Position numbers and translations under genes: made by a program. The notes below the pieces were generated by a model. It did not search any database. It was given only the letters and a program-made list of their open reading frames with translations, and was not told where the DNA came from. Of a stretch of DNA of 31,225 nucleotides, positions 1 to 9,300 are shown one piece after another. The stretch lies in the IMG/VR virus record IMGVR_UViG_3300020463_000081, positions 1-31,225 of that record. The stretch is one strand, 5' to 3'. Each line of letters opens with the position of its first letter. Position 1 is the stretch's first letter. The stretch is from a virus.

Positions 1-450
1 TGCCACCGCCATTATTACCTTGACTGGCTGTGCCAAGTCCACCCTGAGAGTTACCGCTAAACTGTCCGCCACCACCGCCACCGGATCCGCCGCTATTAGC
101 AATATTTGCATAGGATCCACCAGCTCCACCGCCTAATGCAGTAAGTGTTCCACTAGCGGCATATATTACACTATCTGCGCCAGACCCTATGGTACCACTA
201 TAACCAGTTTGCCCGGCGCCCCCAGCTCCAACAGTAATTGCTATACTACCAAGTGCAGCATTATATGATCCTTCTAACATGCCACCGGCGCCGCCGCCAC
301 CGCCTCCAGTAGTGTTGTGTTGTCCGCCACCGCCGCCGCCACCACCTGCAACTATTAGATATTCAATAGTAGAAGTACCACTAGCAGAAAGAGTATTTAC
401 TACTAAATTCCCGCTAGAAGTAAAAGTATGAATTCTATAATTGCCGACTT
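1..450 (-). other. Glycine-rich tip region of the giant fibre
   Basis: From about residue 1485 the fibre reads YRIHTFTSSG, then IEYLIVAGGGG, followed by runs of Gly broken by short polar stretches up to the window edge. This is the composition of the glycine-rich domains at fibre tips, of the kind known from adhesins such as Salmonella phage S16 gp38, where polyglycine strands pack into a sandwich and the loops between them bind the receptor. The loops here would be the variable, host-determining part. The region is cut by the edge of the window. Confidence 0.65.
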
Positions 451-3400
451 CAGTTATAGTACCACCAGAAGCACCTACAAAAGCTAAAGCCGGCCGATAT
501 ATTGGACTCGCTGTGCCAGTTCCATAAAAATCAGACATTCTTAATGTTTCATTCTGAGCCGCAGTGACCTGACTTCCTATTATTATTCCTTTAATATTTA
601 CAAGAGGAGAAAAATTACTATCAATATTATTATGATATGGCACACCTATCGTATCAGCAATTACTGCAGAATCGTTTGCATTTAGACTAAAAGCTGTGCC
701 ATCAAGACTAGCACTCTTCTCGTTGTTAGTAGTATTCTTTGCTTTAACTCTAAAAGATCCTTGAGCTTTTAGTTTAAAATTGTTACTAGTACTATTTACT
801 GGTAAATAATATGAGTATGGATAAACTGGTAAATGGTCATTCTCAGCTGCTGGAGTGCTTCCCCAATAAAAATTATCAGGGCCTTGAGAACCTTCCCATT
901 GCCTAAATTCAGTATACATTTTTAAGTAATCATTATTATACCCACTTACACTTTGGCTTGAAGGTCCGTATCCTTGATTAAATGTCGTATTCGGTCCATA
1001 ATCATCAAAATTCATATATTCTTGAGATCGTATGTTAGTATTCGAATAATATGCCTGGCCAGCTGCAGGATATGTTCCCCAGAACGGTATTTCTCCTTGT
1101 GACCTCCCCATAAATAGCGTTTCATTTTCGACCCTCAGATTAAACATATATCTGTTTCTTGCTCTTCTTGTATTAATTAATGAAACTATATCTGAACTAT
1201 TTTGATCTAATATTTCATCAGGGTTTGATCTCCATCTTTCATGAATATCAGATATTTTTATTACATTAGCAGAACTTCCTGTTACTACAGCCGCATACGT
1301 AACCGCGTTTGAGCTTGTCCCGCCATATGATCCTCTTGATATAGTATAAACTAATCCATCTTTTGGAAATAATATTTTAATACTAGTAACAGATTGTGGG
1401 CGCCAATGAATATCTAACATGCTGTCGAAGTAGTAAAAGCTTCGTCCATAAGTGTATGCTCTAAAGTGTGTCAGGGTAGAAGGAGGATTGATTAAAAGAA
1501 TTTCACCTCTTCCGCTGGATCTTCCTCTTGGAAAAAAGTTACTAAAAGTACCCTGAAAATATACTCTCGTCTGGGGGTTTGTCCCAGTGGTATATTGAAC
1601 ATATTGATCGCCTAATGTTCCTCCATAGGTTGGCACTGGACCATAGCTAGTCGAAAGATTCATATATTCAAGAGTAGCGACAGTATCTCCAAAATTATCT
1701 ACATAAGTCTGAGGTGTGCTTAATGTACTAATTGAATTTACTGTTTCAACTTTTCTTTCTTCAATATCAAACAAAAGCTCACCATTATTATAAAAATCAA
1801 TATCAGATGCTTCTGCTGTATACGAAATTTCTCTATTGCCTCCTCCGCCAATAGCTCCTATTATTAAATTGACATTAAACGAATCATTTGCTGCATCATA
1901 ATCTCCTACGTGTTGACCTATAACGGCTGAATCATTTGAATTTAAAAAAGTCATTTGTGAAGATATATATTCTCCATCCATTAAAACAACCTGCTCACCT
2001 ATAATAGTATTTTTTGCTGTCACTTTATAAAGGCCTTGAGCATTAAGTGACCACGATGAACCTCTTGGTAGACTTCCTCCGGTTGGTGAAACTAAAGTAT
2101 GGCCTCCAGTCTCAAATGAAAGATATTTTTCTTTTGCAGCAGTACTTAATCCATTTCGATCCGGTTGATCCCATACTGGGTTTAAACCTGATACTGTAGC
2201 AACGTTTAATGATCCGCCAGATACTGTATACTGATACGCTGCCGCTGGATTTCCATAAGTATACCAATGGCCGCCCCTATTAAAAGTAAAAACTTTTCCT
2301 TCGTTAGGGAAAAATAACACAACTTGAGTCAAATTCGTCCCGGCGTTGGAGGAGTGTGAATTTGCACTACCGTAAAAACTAAATGAATACCCACCACCTG
2401 TGTTCCCAACACCAGCAGTACCACCCACACCGCCGGATTGAGAGTATGCACCTAATCCAGATATTCGAATTATTCCTCCATTAGCAAATGACCGACCTGA
2501 CGGTAATATATCAGCTCCTTGTCCATTGGCTTGCGAGATGCGGTCATAATAATTACTATTGTATTGGCCTAGATAAAAGTGCGCCCAAGCGGATTGGTTC
2601 ACTGCAAGGCCATATGTTGCTGTTGCTGAAGCCGAAGTAGTAATAGTGCTGAGAGAAACATCGGCGGCGCTATCTCCAAAATTATCCAAAATGCCGGTAG
2701 TTGATGTTGTACCAGTAGCAGATATAAGTCTTTCTTTAATATTAATTAAAAGACTGCTATCGTTAAAAAAGTCATCATTTACTACGTGATTAGAATCATA
2801 TGTTTTAAAAGTTGCTTCACCGGAAGGAACTGATACAGTATGATTTGGATGCCAAGCAGCACTATCTGTGTAGTATTCACCAATTTTCTGGTCAAGAAAT
2901 ACATTACTTGAATTAGATGGAACTTCTACTCCTGCTCCACCGCCGCCACCGGTAGTAAAATTCACAGCATCTGAAGTAGTATTCACACCAAAAAATTTAA
3001 ATATACCAGCTGCATTAAAACTCCAAGCCGCATTTGAAGAACCGATTGGTAAACCAAATTTATGAGACTCGCTATCAAGACCTGTTCCGCCTGAATTGGG
3101 AAGTATTGACTGTGAAGCACTGCCAGATGTTAAATTCCAAAATGCACTTCTATTTCCATTTGATATAGAACCAAACGGAATATGCCAATTTGGATGAATA
3201 TCTGTAGTTTGAATTACATTACTTTTACTCGTTGGAGAAACATTGATCAAATATCCCGTGGCGTTGGAAAAACCTGTATAGACTCCTCCTCTAGAAAGTG
3301 TCCAGATTTTATTATGAAATGGAAAGTATGCTGTAAAAGAACTAACCCCACTATGGGGTTCGTTGTAGGCGCGAGATGGAGTGCCGCCGGTAGCTTTACC

Positions 3401-4891
3401 ACTCGCCGACGTAGACATATTGACGCTAGGAGTGGTTATAATAGTTCCAGCATACGTGCTGCAGTTGGGTGGAAATACATTTTGGGCTGTATTAATATTA
3501 CCGCACGAGAAGGTCATATTTTTGCCATCATATGTGCCATACCAGATCATCTTATCGACATTGAAAGTACTGGTATCGTATGGATTAAAACCCGCTGCTG
3601 AGCCTGACCCTCCTCCTGTGCCAGAAATAGTACCGGCTGCAGTAACTGTACAGACCGAATCGCCAAAATCATCAAAAATTTGAGTTGCTGTAGATCCGCT
3701 TCCAGTACCAGTCGCTGTTCTTTGAAGTGTAGTAACTCCTAAACCAGGTGATATTTGCTGGTTCACACCGCTATCAACAACATTTAAAGTTATAGATCCC
3801 GCAAGTGGAACATTACCGCTACCTGCAAAATAATCACTTAATTTAATATTCTCACCTACTAAATTTCTTCCGTATTCTCCTTGAATTGAAGTTTCTTTTG
3901 TAGCAACATATACTGGAGTAAAATTTTGAAGTCCAAATACTGTTGGAAGACTGGCTGCATAACTAGAAAAACTGCTATTACCTGTAGTACTTCTAAATTT
4001 AAATCCACCTGTACTAATAGTAGTTGCGTCGGTATCTGTATATTCATCTTTAACTAACTCATTACCGATAAACCAATCTTTATATGCATTTCTTTTAGCA
4101 GCAATTTCTATTTTATAAGTAGATGCGCCGCTTACATCTGCTAGTCTCTCGGTTTTAAGGTAAGTTGTGATTGGTTTTCCGTCGTCAAGCGCAATTCTTA
4201 ATCCTACTCCATAATCTGTAAATCCAACTTCTTGACCAATAGGATTTGTGACACTACCTGGTGTTATTCCGAGAGCAGTTAAAGCCTGCGTGAATATACT
4301 ATTCATACTGGTCGCTTGATGATTACCAGTTACTGTCGAAAATCCAGTATTTGAATTAGTATTATCAAATGAGATATAACCAAGGCCATCTAATAAATTT
4401 AATTTAAATCCATATTGGCTATCAGTTGTTGCAGCCGATGTAGTAAGTTGTCCTCCCATGCCACTGTGGTTTGTGCAATAATAATAAAGCGTAGGCGCTC
4501 CAATAGCTACTGTTATTTGAGTATATGCACCAGCTGATCCTGGAGATCCTACAGATGTTACTCCAGTTGTATATTCGATTCCTCCACCATGCGTTCCGTT
4601 CGATGTAGTTGAAAACCGTAATGGATGAGTTGAGTTAGAAGAATCTGATTGGTCAAATACGTACGTATTTCCTTCTGTTAGATCTATAGTAGGTGCTGGT
4701 CCCGCAGCATCTATATAATACCTATTTCCTACTCCTGGATTCGAAACAGTTATTGCAAGAGAAGTTTTAGGCATAGACCATTGTATAACAAACCCACCGT
4801 TTACCACATCTGGATCTGACGTGATAGATCCAATGGATCCATATGAATCATTACCACCAAGACTTAAAAGCCCGCTTGCAATTAATGCCAT
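1..4891 (-). CDS. Giant tail fibre / adhesin, 3' end outside the window
   Basis: This frame is open from the ATG at 4891 to the left edge, about 1630 codons without a stop, so the C-terminus is missing. Its start overlaps the stop of the upstream fibre gene by one base (TAATG), which fixes the start and implies coupled translation. In order I see a cupredoxin-like domain (residues about 20-155), a linker, three related modules of about 330 residues each marked by a D-N/D-F-G-D-S/T motif near residues 406, 738 and 1068, and a C-terminal glycine-rich region from about residue 1485 with the lead-in IEYLIVAGGGG. That lead-in is typical of the glycine-rich domain found at the ends of many phage fibres. 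Position at the end of the fibre cluster and this composition support a virion adhesin that touches the host surface. The receptor cannot be inferred. It could be one of several fibres, since more genes may lie to the left. Confidence 0.85.
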   Translation of the reverse strand, partial: MALIASGLLSLGGNDSYGSIGSITSDPDVVNGGFVIQWSMPKTSLAITVSNPGVGNRYYIDAAGPAPTIDLTEGNTYVFDQSDSSNSTHPLRFSTTSNGTHGGGIEYTTGVTSVGSPGSAGAYTQITVAIGAPTLYYYCTNHSGMGGQLTTSAATTDSQYGFKLNLLDGLGYISFDNTNSNTGFSTVTGNHQATSMNSIFTQALTALGITPGSVTNPIGQEVGFTDYGVGLRIALDDGKPITTYLKTERLADVSGASTYKIEIAAKRNAYKDWFIGNELVKDEYTDTDATTISTGGFKFRSTTGNSSFSSYAASLPTVFGLQNFTPVYVATKETSIQGEYGRNLVGENIKLSDYFAGSGNVPLAGSITLNVVDSGVNQQISPGLGVTTLQRTATGTGSGSTATQIFDDFGDSVCTVTAAGTISGTGGGSGSAAGFNPYDTSTFNVDKMIWYGTYDGKNMTFSCGNINTAQNVFPPNCSTYAGTIITTPSVNMSTSASGKATGGTPSRAYNEPHSGVSSFTAYFPFHNKIWTLSRGGVYTGFSNATGYLINVSPTSKSNVIQTTDIHPNWHIPFGSISNGNRSAFWNLTSGSASQSILPNSGGTGLDSESHKFGLPIGSSNAAWSFNAAGIFKFFGVNTTSDAVNFTTGGGGGAGVEVPSNSSNVFLDQKIGEYYTDSAAWHPNHTVSVPSGEATFKTYDSNHVVNDDFFNDSSLLINIKERLISATGTTSTTGILDNFGDSAADVSLSTITTSASATATYGLAVNQSAWAHFYLGQYNSNYYDRISQANGQGADILPSGRSFANGGIIRISGLGAYSQSGGVGGTAGVGNTGGGYSFSFYGSANSHSSNAGTNLTQVVLFFPNEGKVFTFNRGGHWYTYGNPAAAYQYTVSGGSLNVATVSGLNPVWDQPDRNGLSTAAKEKYLSFETGGHTLVSPTGGSLPRGSSWSLNAQGLYKVTAKNTIIGEQVVLMDGEYISSQMTFLNSNDSAVIGQHVGDYDAANDSFNVNLIIGAIGGGGNREISYTAEASDIDFYNNGELLFDIEERKVETVNSISTLSTPQTYVDNFGDTVATLEYMNLSTSYGPVPTYGGTLGDQYVQYTTGTNPQTRVYFQGTFSNFFPRGRSSGRGEILLINPPSTLTHFRAYTYGRSFYYFDSMLDIHWRPQSVTSIKILFPKDGLVYTISRGSYGGTSSNAVTYAAVVTGSSANVIKISDIHERWRSNPDEILDQNSSDIVSLINTRRARNRYMFNLRVENETLFMGRSQGEIPFWGTYPAAGQAYYSNTNIRSQEYMNFDDYGPNTTFNQGYGPSSQSVSGYNNDYLKMYTEFRQWEGSQGPDNFYWGSTPAAENDHLPVYPYSYYLPVNSTSNNFKLKAQGSFRVKAKNTTNNEKSASLDGTAFSLNANDSAVIADTIGVPYHNNIDSNFSPLVNIKGIIIGSQVTAAQNETLRMSDFYGTGTASPIYRPALAFVGASGGTITEVGNYRIHTFTSSGNLVVNTLSASGTSTIEYLIVAGGGGGGGGQHNTTGGGGGGAGGMLEGSYNAALGSIAITVGAGGAGQTGYSGTIGSGADSVIYAASGTLTALGGGAGGSYANIANSGGSGGGGGGQFSGNSQGGLGTASQGNNGGG
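590..3700 (-). repeat. Three diverged protein modules in the giant fibre
   Basis: Three tandem modules recur at the protein level. Each opens with a D-N/D-F-G-D-S/T motif (coding positions near 3675, 2680 and 1690). Each goes on through a strand with F-P-x-x-x-x-x-x-T-x-x-R-G (AYFPFHNKIWTLSRGG, LFFPNEGKVFTFNRGG, ILFPKDGLVYTISRGS) and a D-I-H/W motif (IHPNWHI, NPVWDQP, IHERWRS). Each ends with a segment such as GIFKFFGVNTT, GLYKVTAKNT or GSFRVKAKNT. The first two spacings are about 990 bases. The copies are well diverged, so the duplication is old. I do not recognise the fold. Confidence 0.65.
4430..4834 (-). other. Cupredoxin-like domain in the giant fibre
   Basis: Residues about 20-155 of the giant fibre look like a small beta-sandwich cupredoxin. 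They contain EGNTYVFDQSDSS, then STHPLRF with His89, then LYYYCTNHSGMGG with Cys139, His142 and Met145. His...Cys-x2-His-x2-Met is the type 1 copper ligand set, and the Cys-to-Met spacing equals that of amicyanin. The 50-residue gap from the first His to the Cys is close to that of plastocyanin (47). All four ligands are present, so copper binding is possible. A copper-free structural use of the fold is equally possible. The ligand pattern is seen directly; the function is inferred. Confidence 0.7.
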
Positions 4892-6165
4892 TATTGATTT
4901 TCCAATTTTTTAATCTTAGTATTTAAATCTTTAATTGCTTCAATTAATACTCCGACTAAAGATCCATATGATACAGTTTTAAAACCATCTTCTCCAGTAG
5001 TAACTACTTCAGAAGCAATTTGTTCCATTTCTTGAGCAATTACTCCAATTTTGCGTGATTCATTAAGATCAAATGAGACACCTCTCATATTAATGACTTT
5101 ATCTAATCCGTTATCAATAGTTTGAATATTGGATTTTAATCTCTCATCAGAAGTAATCATAAAATCTTGAGCTATATACGTATGTGTTTCATCTAATTCA
5201 GATGAACCAACCGCATTAGCAGATATTGTTCTACGAGTAATAGCGTCAGCTGCAATTTTATCTTCAACAACTGCTAAATTTCTAATTTTATTTGTAATTA
5301 TAGCATCATTAGTTATAGTATTACTATCTGCAAAAACCCAATTTGCTGTAGTGCCATCAGTACCTAAAACCTTTCCACTATGTCCAGCTTGATCAGGTAC
5401 AGCAGCTCCTGGAGCTAACATTCCAGCCGTCACTTGAAGTGAACTTAAATTTCCAATGCTATCTCTTCCAAGAACTCTATCTGCACCAATTACTAAATCT
5501 GTCGGTCCAGCCGTGCCGCCAGTAGCATTTACTTTAACTGTATTCGCCGGCATATTAGCTAGCTTATCATTAGTTACTTGATCATCCGATATCATAGCAG
5601 TTTGAATTTGCACTTCTTCAACTGTGCCAGCTGTTGTTTTGCCAAGAACTCTATTTGCAGTTACGATGTCTTGCATTTTATCATAGGTTACAACATCAGG
5701 TTGAATTGTAACCACGCCAGCATTTGTCATAAGAACATCTTGAGATAAAGCAGCAGATGTGAAACCAGTTCCATCACCAATTAAAATTTGCTCGTTAGTA
5801 ACTACTTTATCCGTTGATCTACCGGTAGTGGCAGCATCTCGTACTTTAACAGTGTTTCCTGCCATATCTGTTAACTCAAGTCCACTATCAAGTTGAGTAA
5901 GACCGTGTCCTGCCGATACAGAAAATGCTCCGCTTGAATCTCCGGTAACATTTCCATTAACACTAGTCTTTAAAATTCCGTTTCCTGCAGTATATTTTCT
6001 GCGCTGTGATTGACTTAAATTTAAAGCTTGGACAATATCCGAATCATGGCCAGTATAGTCATTATTAAGATCATCCAAATCTCCAATTTGAGCAGCAATA
6101 GTATTAGTTTTCACTCTAAAAGTGTTAATTGTATCACTTAAACCTACGTATACTTTTCTAGCCAT
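4891..6165 (-). CDS. Tail fibre with C-terminal S74 self-cleaving chaperone
   Basis: The 424-residue protein ends in an intramolecular chaperone of the peptidase S74 family (residues about 335-424). Key signs are SDERLKSNI with Ser339 and Lys344, the pair that makes up the cleavage dyad in this family with the same five-residue offset, then IGVIAQEMEQI, VSYGSLVGVLIEAIK and a terminal coiled coil. The family trimerises a beta-rich fibre and then cuts itself off at the Ser, so the mature fibre would be about 338 residues. The N-terminal part is rich in short repeats around DQVTNDKLANM and NRVLGKTTAGTVEE, common in phage fibre shafts. The start overlaps the end of the 76-aa gene by 8 bases. Adhesin or fibre-shaft role is inferred from family and place. 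Confidence 0.85.
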   Translation of the reverse strand: MARKVYVGLSDTINTFRVKTNTIAAQIGDLDDLNNDYTGHDSDIVQALNLSQSQRRKYTAGNGILKTSVNGNVTGDSSGAFSVSAGHGLTQLDSGLELTDMAGNTVKVRDAATTGRSTDKVVTNEQILIGDGTGFTSAALSQDVLMTNAGVVTIQPDVVTYDKMQDIVTANRVLGKTTAGTVEEVQIQTAMISDDQVTNDKLANMPANTVKVNATGGTAGPTDLVIGADRVLGRDSIGNLSSLQVTAGMLAPGAAVPDQAGHSGKVLGTDGTTANWVFADSNTITNDAIITNKIRNLAVVEDKIAADAITRRTISANAVGSSELDETHTYIAQDFMITSDERLKSNIQTIDNGLDKVINMRGVSFDLNESRKIGVIAQEMEQIASEVVTTGEDGFKTVSYGSLVGVLIEAIKDLNTKIKKLENQ

Positions 6166-6388
6166 TTTGTTCTACCATCTTTTTTGTTAGTTCTGCTATC
6201 ATTTGTTTAATTTCACTTACATCATTTTTTAATTCGGCTAATTCTTTTTCTTTATCAGCAGCGTTTTTCTTTCGAAGTCTTGCCATTTTAACAGCATCGC
6301 TATTTATATTTAATATGGCACCCGTTTCTAAGTCTTTAGCAAGATTCGGATGACCTTGTATTTTTACATAATCTACTTTTTTCTTCAC
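6158..6388 (-). CDS. Small coiled-coil protein, function unknown
   Basis: This 76-residue protein starts with GTG, not ATG. A strong ribosome site (TAGGAG, 6 bases upstream) and the one-base gap after the DUF4815-type gene support that start. The N-terminal half contains HPNLAKDLETGAILNINSD. The C-terminal half (about residues 38-72) is a charged heptad-like helix rich in Lys and Glu, KEKELAELKNDVSEIKQMIA, which should form a coiled coil. Similar small proteins sit among fibre genes in marine T4-like phages, but I know no tested role. A fibre assembly helper or connector fits the position between two fibre-related genes. This is inference from context only. Confidence 0.75.
   Translation of the reverse strand: MKKKVDYVKIQGHPNLAKDLETGAILNINSDAVKMARLRKKNAADKEKELAELKNDVSEIKQMIAELTKKMVEQNG
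6301..6308 (-). promoter_or_regulatory. Possible internal late promoter (TATAAATA)
   Basis: A perfect TATAAATA octamer on the minus strand lies inside the 76-aa gene, about 136 bases upstream of the S74 fibre start. It could boost transcription of the two downstream fibre genes. It also encodes the Asn-Ile-Asn stretch of the protein in AT-rich DNA, so chance is a real alternative. Confidence 0.3.
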
Positions 6389-6389
6389 T

Positions 6390-9300
6390 TTAAACTCCTA
6401 ACGCAATGACTCTCATATCTTTTACAGTAGGAACTTTTGAATTATTAGTTGCATATAATACTATTTTAATTTGGAAAGTAGTAAATGCTGGTATATTTCC
6501 AGCTTCGGTTCCTATCAAATATCTATAGTCTTTATAGGTAAACAAATTATCTGAAATAGATACTGGTGCTTCAAGCGTGGCAAGTGTCCAATTAATATCT
6601 GTCAATATTGTATCTTCTGTACCAGTTTTATAATAAACTTCTACAACTGCGCCGGTAGGTCTGTTTATAGCTGCTAATACTTTTAGACCAACCGCAGTAT
6701 TTGTTAGAGTGACGGGTTTAGTGATATGTTTAGCCAGCGCACTTCCACCAAACGGAGTTGTTTCTGCCGCAAAGTCAAATACCACGTTTTGTCCACTTAT
6801 AGCTGATCCTACCGGATAATCAATTTCATTCTTAGTATAAACCAATGATGCCCTTTGAAGATCAATTACCGGTGAAACAAAATCATTTGTAGTATTCATT
6901 GAAATTTTTAATGAAGCGGTATCGGCTCCACCCAATCCACCATTGCCAACTAATGCATCTTCTTTTGTTGCCGCCGCCACCATAACCGGATTGTCAAAAT
7001 AATTTTTTTGATTTAACGCGATTGGAGTATATCCAGCAGCGGGCGTAATATACGGAGTTTCCAATGCAACATTTGAATACCCACTATATAATTTAGAAGT
7101 AGCTGTTATACTCGTATTTTCTGGACTTAAAGTTTGAAGTATTGGATATACAGTACTACCTTGAATGTTTTTAGTTGCAGTAGCGACTAATCCGCCACCC
7201 ATACCATCACTAGTTGCAGTACCGGCTGCTAGTGTAATCTTATAACCTGTTGGATCAATATGTGTAATAGTATGAGTGGTATTTAATTGCGCTGCAGTAA
7301 TACCATTGGTTGCTGTTAAACCAGCTAATGTTACTTTATCGCCAACAAATAAATTATGACTTTTCTGATAAACTCTTATAACTGCTGAAGAGTTAGTTGT
7401 TTCAATAGGATTACTTTGCAATCCAGCAAGAGGTAAATTTGCATTTTTAAGATACGCATCACCACCAGCTGTTGAAAATACTGCTCTATGTAATACAAAT
7501 TTCATATCTTGTTCTTGTGACGCTTCCCAAGTTGTACTGTTTTGTGATTTAAAGAAAGATCCTAAAAACGGCTGCTTTGTAATTTTTCTTGCGGTAGAAC
7601 CTAATTCAAAATCACCCATAAATGATGTCCACAATAAATAATCAGTATTGTCGGTTATGCATACAATTGCGTATTCTGTATTTCCGCTTAAATAAATCGG
7701 CTCATCAAAAGTAAATGATGTTGCTACAGTAGCATCATCTGATACGTTTACTTCTGATCCTGGATTTAAATATTTTCTAGATCCTGGTACAATTGTATTA
7801 GACGCTGGATAACCATTCACTAACGGCCGTATTTCGATCCATACTGGAAGAGTCGGGTGTTTTGTTTTGAAAAATAAATCTACCTTACAAACAAACATTC
7901 CTTCTTTGTTTGTTACATAAAAGGATTGTGCTAATGGATCAGAATTTGGGCCATCTGAATTAGCGATTATCCGCGCCAGCTCCTCATTGGTCTGTCGAGG
8001 TTGTCGCCGCAAGGCCGCTGATGCCCCGGTTTGAACTCTATTTGAACTTGTAGTTACTCTCTGCCCTACAATAGTTAAATGACGAGTTGATACTATTTCT
8101 TCTTGCCAGGTCTGCAGCGCACCGGCGGAATTGTAATTAGCAACTCCAACCGATCCGGGTACTCCACCGTTTGTTTCAATTTCGGTTACATCAAGAAGTT
8201 TAAACTCAGAATTTCCTGTTCTAAACTTAGTAGTACTATTATTAGGAATAAAGAATGATCCTGAAACGGTACCTAAAGCATTAGTTAAGAGTGTACTTGC
8301 CCCATCTGGGTGAGATGTTATATTATTAGGACTTTCAAACTCTACTCTTGCTGAATTTATTCTGTCAAAAGTTCCGGTAGATTTGACAAAATCATTGATT
8401 TTAACATTATTTAAATATGCAAAATGATATGCATTTGGTCTCAATCCAATTCCTTCAAAACTAACTTTTCTACTTCTCATAAATGGTATAACGGCAATGT
8501 CAATAATTTTAGAGCCTAGTGATACTCTGATTGTTTCAGATGCTACTACTCTATTAACTACTGCACTTGTAGACTGATCAAATCCCCATCTAGTCCAATT
8601 GCCTGTTCGTTCTCTAAATGCAGTTGAAGTAGTCCGTTCTGATCCTGACACTGTAGTTTCGTTACCTACTTCAAGACCTTCAACGTCAGTACCTAACCAA
8701 CCCCATTCTGATTGGTCGAACATTAATGCTTGATCAGTATTTAATCTTGTTCCGCCATCAATAACTCTAGCTGCTGCTTGTTGATCTACTTTCCATTCAT
8801 CGGACTGCGGAGAAAGATTTATAGAACCACGATACATAGAAATCATGAATGGATTAACATTTTCAGTTCTTGAAACTTTCTCCTGTGTTATATACGGAGT
8901 AGTAGTATATTTAAGATATACATTATCTCCTTCTAATGTAGTATCACAGACGCCATCAGTTTCAGATGATTGAGATGCATCATACAAAAGTCCTACATTA
9001 TATTCAGTAAATCCAGGATGTAATGTCATTCCTTTTGGATCGATTGCAGCTTTATATTCTACATTAGTAACATCAGAATGAAATAGGTCTTTAAAATTAT
9101 CAACTAAGAATCCTGATTTAGTTCTGTTATTACCAGAACCGTCTAATACTTCAAGGGCATTTGTATCAAGTTCAAGTAGACTTAATGCAACAGTTTCCTC
9201 TAACAAGTCAACTCGTTTATCAATTTTACCAATGTCTTTCATGGTGTAACCTTTGTTATCCATGAATTTTACTACCATGTCTGATAGAGAAATAGTACCA

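Noticed and set aside
3182-3683. Two overlapping plus-strand open frames of 139 and 100 codons
   Set aside because: They lie antisense to the giant fibre frame, which is open without a break here and carries its repeated modules. Their translations look like shadow sequence.
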